From NCBI GenBank assembly GCA_033439265.1, contig JAVTVX010000016.1, forward strand, positions 18,956,701 through 19,020,700: a stretch of 64,000 nucleotides of DNA. The letters are read 5' to 3'. A program made the translations under genes and the position numbers. The DNA is from Dillenia suffruticosa. Its lineage: Eukaryota; Streptophyta; Magnoliopsida; Dilleniales; Dilleniaceae. Numbering within the stretch: position 1 is the first letter of the stretch; the number at the start of each line of letters is the position of its first letter. Shown here in pieces: positions 63,156-64,000 of this stretch. The notes under the pieces are model-generated. The model was not told the DNA's origin. It searched no databases and worked only from the letters and a program-made list of their open reading frames with translations.

Positions 63156-64000
63156 TATCTGGTCTGCCTATCAACTTTTAGCAAGAGATTTGAATCTAAC
63201 AACAAATTTGCATATCTTCTCGATAATTGAAGTCGAACAAAGGAGTCATTGGATTATGACCGAGTATTGCGAGCTTCTGGCTAGACCGAGCTTATTATAA
63301 ATTTCTAAATTTGATTATTCTATTGGTGTACGATATGATAGGTCTTTTTCTATGAAATTGTATATTATTGTATTTGACTCGTATAAAAGAGTATTCAGAC
63401 AAATTTTATAAGTACACTCCATTCTTTTTCTTCAAATTCTCCGATATATATGAATGCATGAATGCCAGAAGAATTCTACATATATAATTTCCCCATTTGA
63501 ATTGTTTTAAACTTATAATTGAAGCATTTTCCCACATCTGTAGTAGCCAATTTGCAGGGAAAACTATATTTGTAAGGCACGTGTAAATAGTGCACCGACA
63601 ACACAAGAATGGTCCATTCCAATTACCAAAGGAATCAACAGTGACAAGTTTACATGCTCTGTTTGTCGGGACCTCGAGATTAAAAAAAAATGAAAGGATT
63701 TGAACTTCAAATAATCACTATTTTTTAAAAAATTATACCCCTATTATATTATTGGTTAAGTTGACGACAAATTCTTTCAAGATATGCAAATCAAAAATAG
63801 AAATTTAAGACAATAAAATCTCAAATTTCTCCCAAGAACAAAATAGAGTTTTAGAGAACGAAAATTACCGATAACAGAAAAATCTGAAGTGTTCATCCAT
63901 AATGGTGAGAGGGAGTATTTATAGAAAATGAAGAATTATAATTATGAAAAATCCTTTCAGGTCATAATAAATATGTTCTTTTGAAAAAAAACCGTTTAAT
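63156..64000. other. AT-rich intergenic sequence to window end
   Basis: No gene recognised; the open frame at 63406-63606 (-) has no family resemblance. Confidence 0.5.

Overview
The window is nuclear DNA of a flowering plant, most likely a eudicot. It is strongly AT-rich, genes are sparse and carry GT-AG introns, (CT)n/(GA)n tracts sit in untranslated regions, and much of the rest is short retroelements. The products are plant-typical: organellar alkaline/neutral invertase, a plant Enhancer-of-polycomb-like protein, a CCH-type copper chaperone, a root-cap-domain protein and a 12-oxophytodienoate reductase remnant. I cannot name the species.

Layout. 1-1500 (-): first coding exon of an Enhancer-of-polycomb-like gene that runs off the left edge. 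1700-18000: gene-poor, with two hAT-like elements, several SINEs, a tandem duplication and a very tentative two-exon microgene (11265 to 6949, -). 18400-28700 (+): a complete six-exon alkaline/neutral invertase whose fifth intron holds a 2.55-kb composite retroelement. 28700-39000: AT-rich desert with a long (CT)n tract and two SINEs. 39091-39497 (+): a two-exon secreted-peptide precursor, probably of the sulfated RGF/GOLVEN class. 45276-40034 (-): a four-exon JmjC/ribosomal-oxygenase (NO66/MINA-like) gene with a threefold ~142-bp tandem repeat in its last intron. 50081-48041 (-): a three-exon ATX1/CCH copper chaperone. 50300-57400: AT-rich, SINE-bearing, with one imperfect hairpin. 57517-58677 (+): a two-exon root-cap-domain protein. 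Downstream lie clustered SINEs (one nested in another), a pseudogene fragment of the root-cap gene and a frameshifted 3' piece of an OPR gene (61590-62065). 62066-64000: no gene seen.

The genes are unrelated single-copy functions and do not form a pathway cluster. Gene models were built by hand from reading frames, splice consensus and remembered family sequences. Exon joins of the invertase, JmjC, copper-chaperone, root-cap and peptide genes are frame-consistent across every junction. Several open frames here appear to begin with M only because GTG was read as a start; I moved those starts to the next ATG.

The best-supported unusual structures are mobile: a SINE group of about 180-220 bp whose copies often have recognisable target-site duplications, one copy carrying an internal 116-bp duplication, one nested SINE-in-SINE pair, and a TRIM-like composite with inverted inner LTRs plus a captured gypsy gag and a foreign LTR. 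I found no convincing undescribed multi-gene system.
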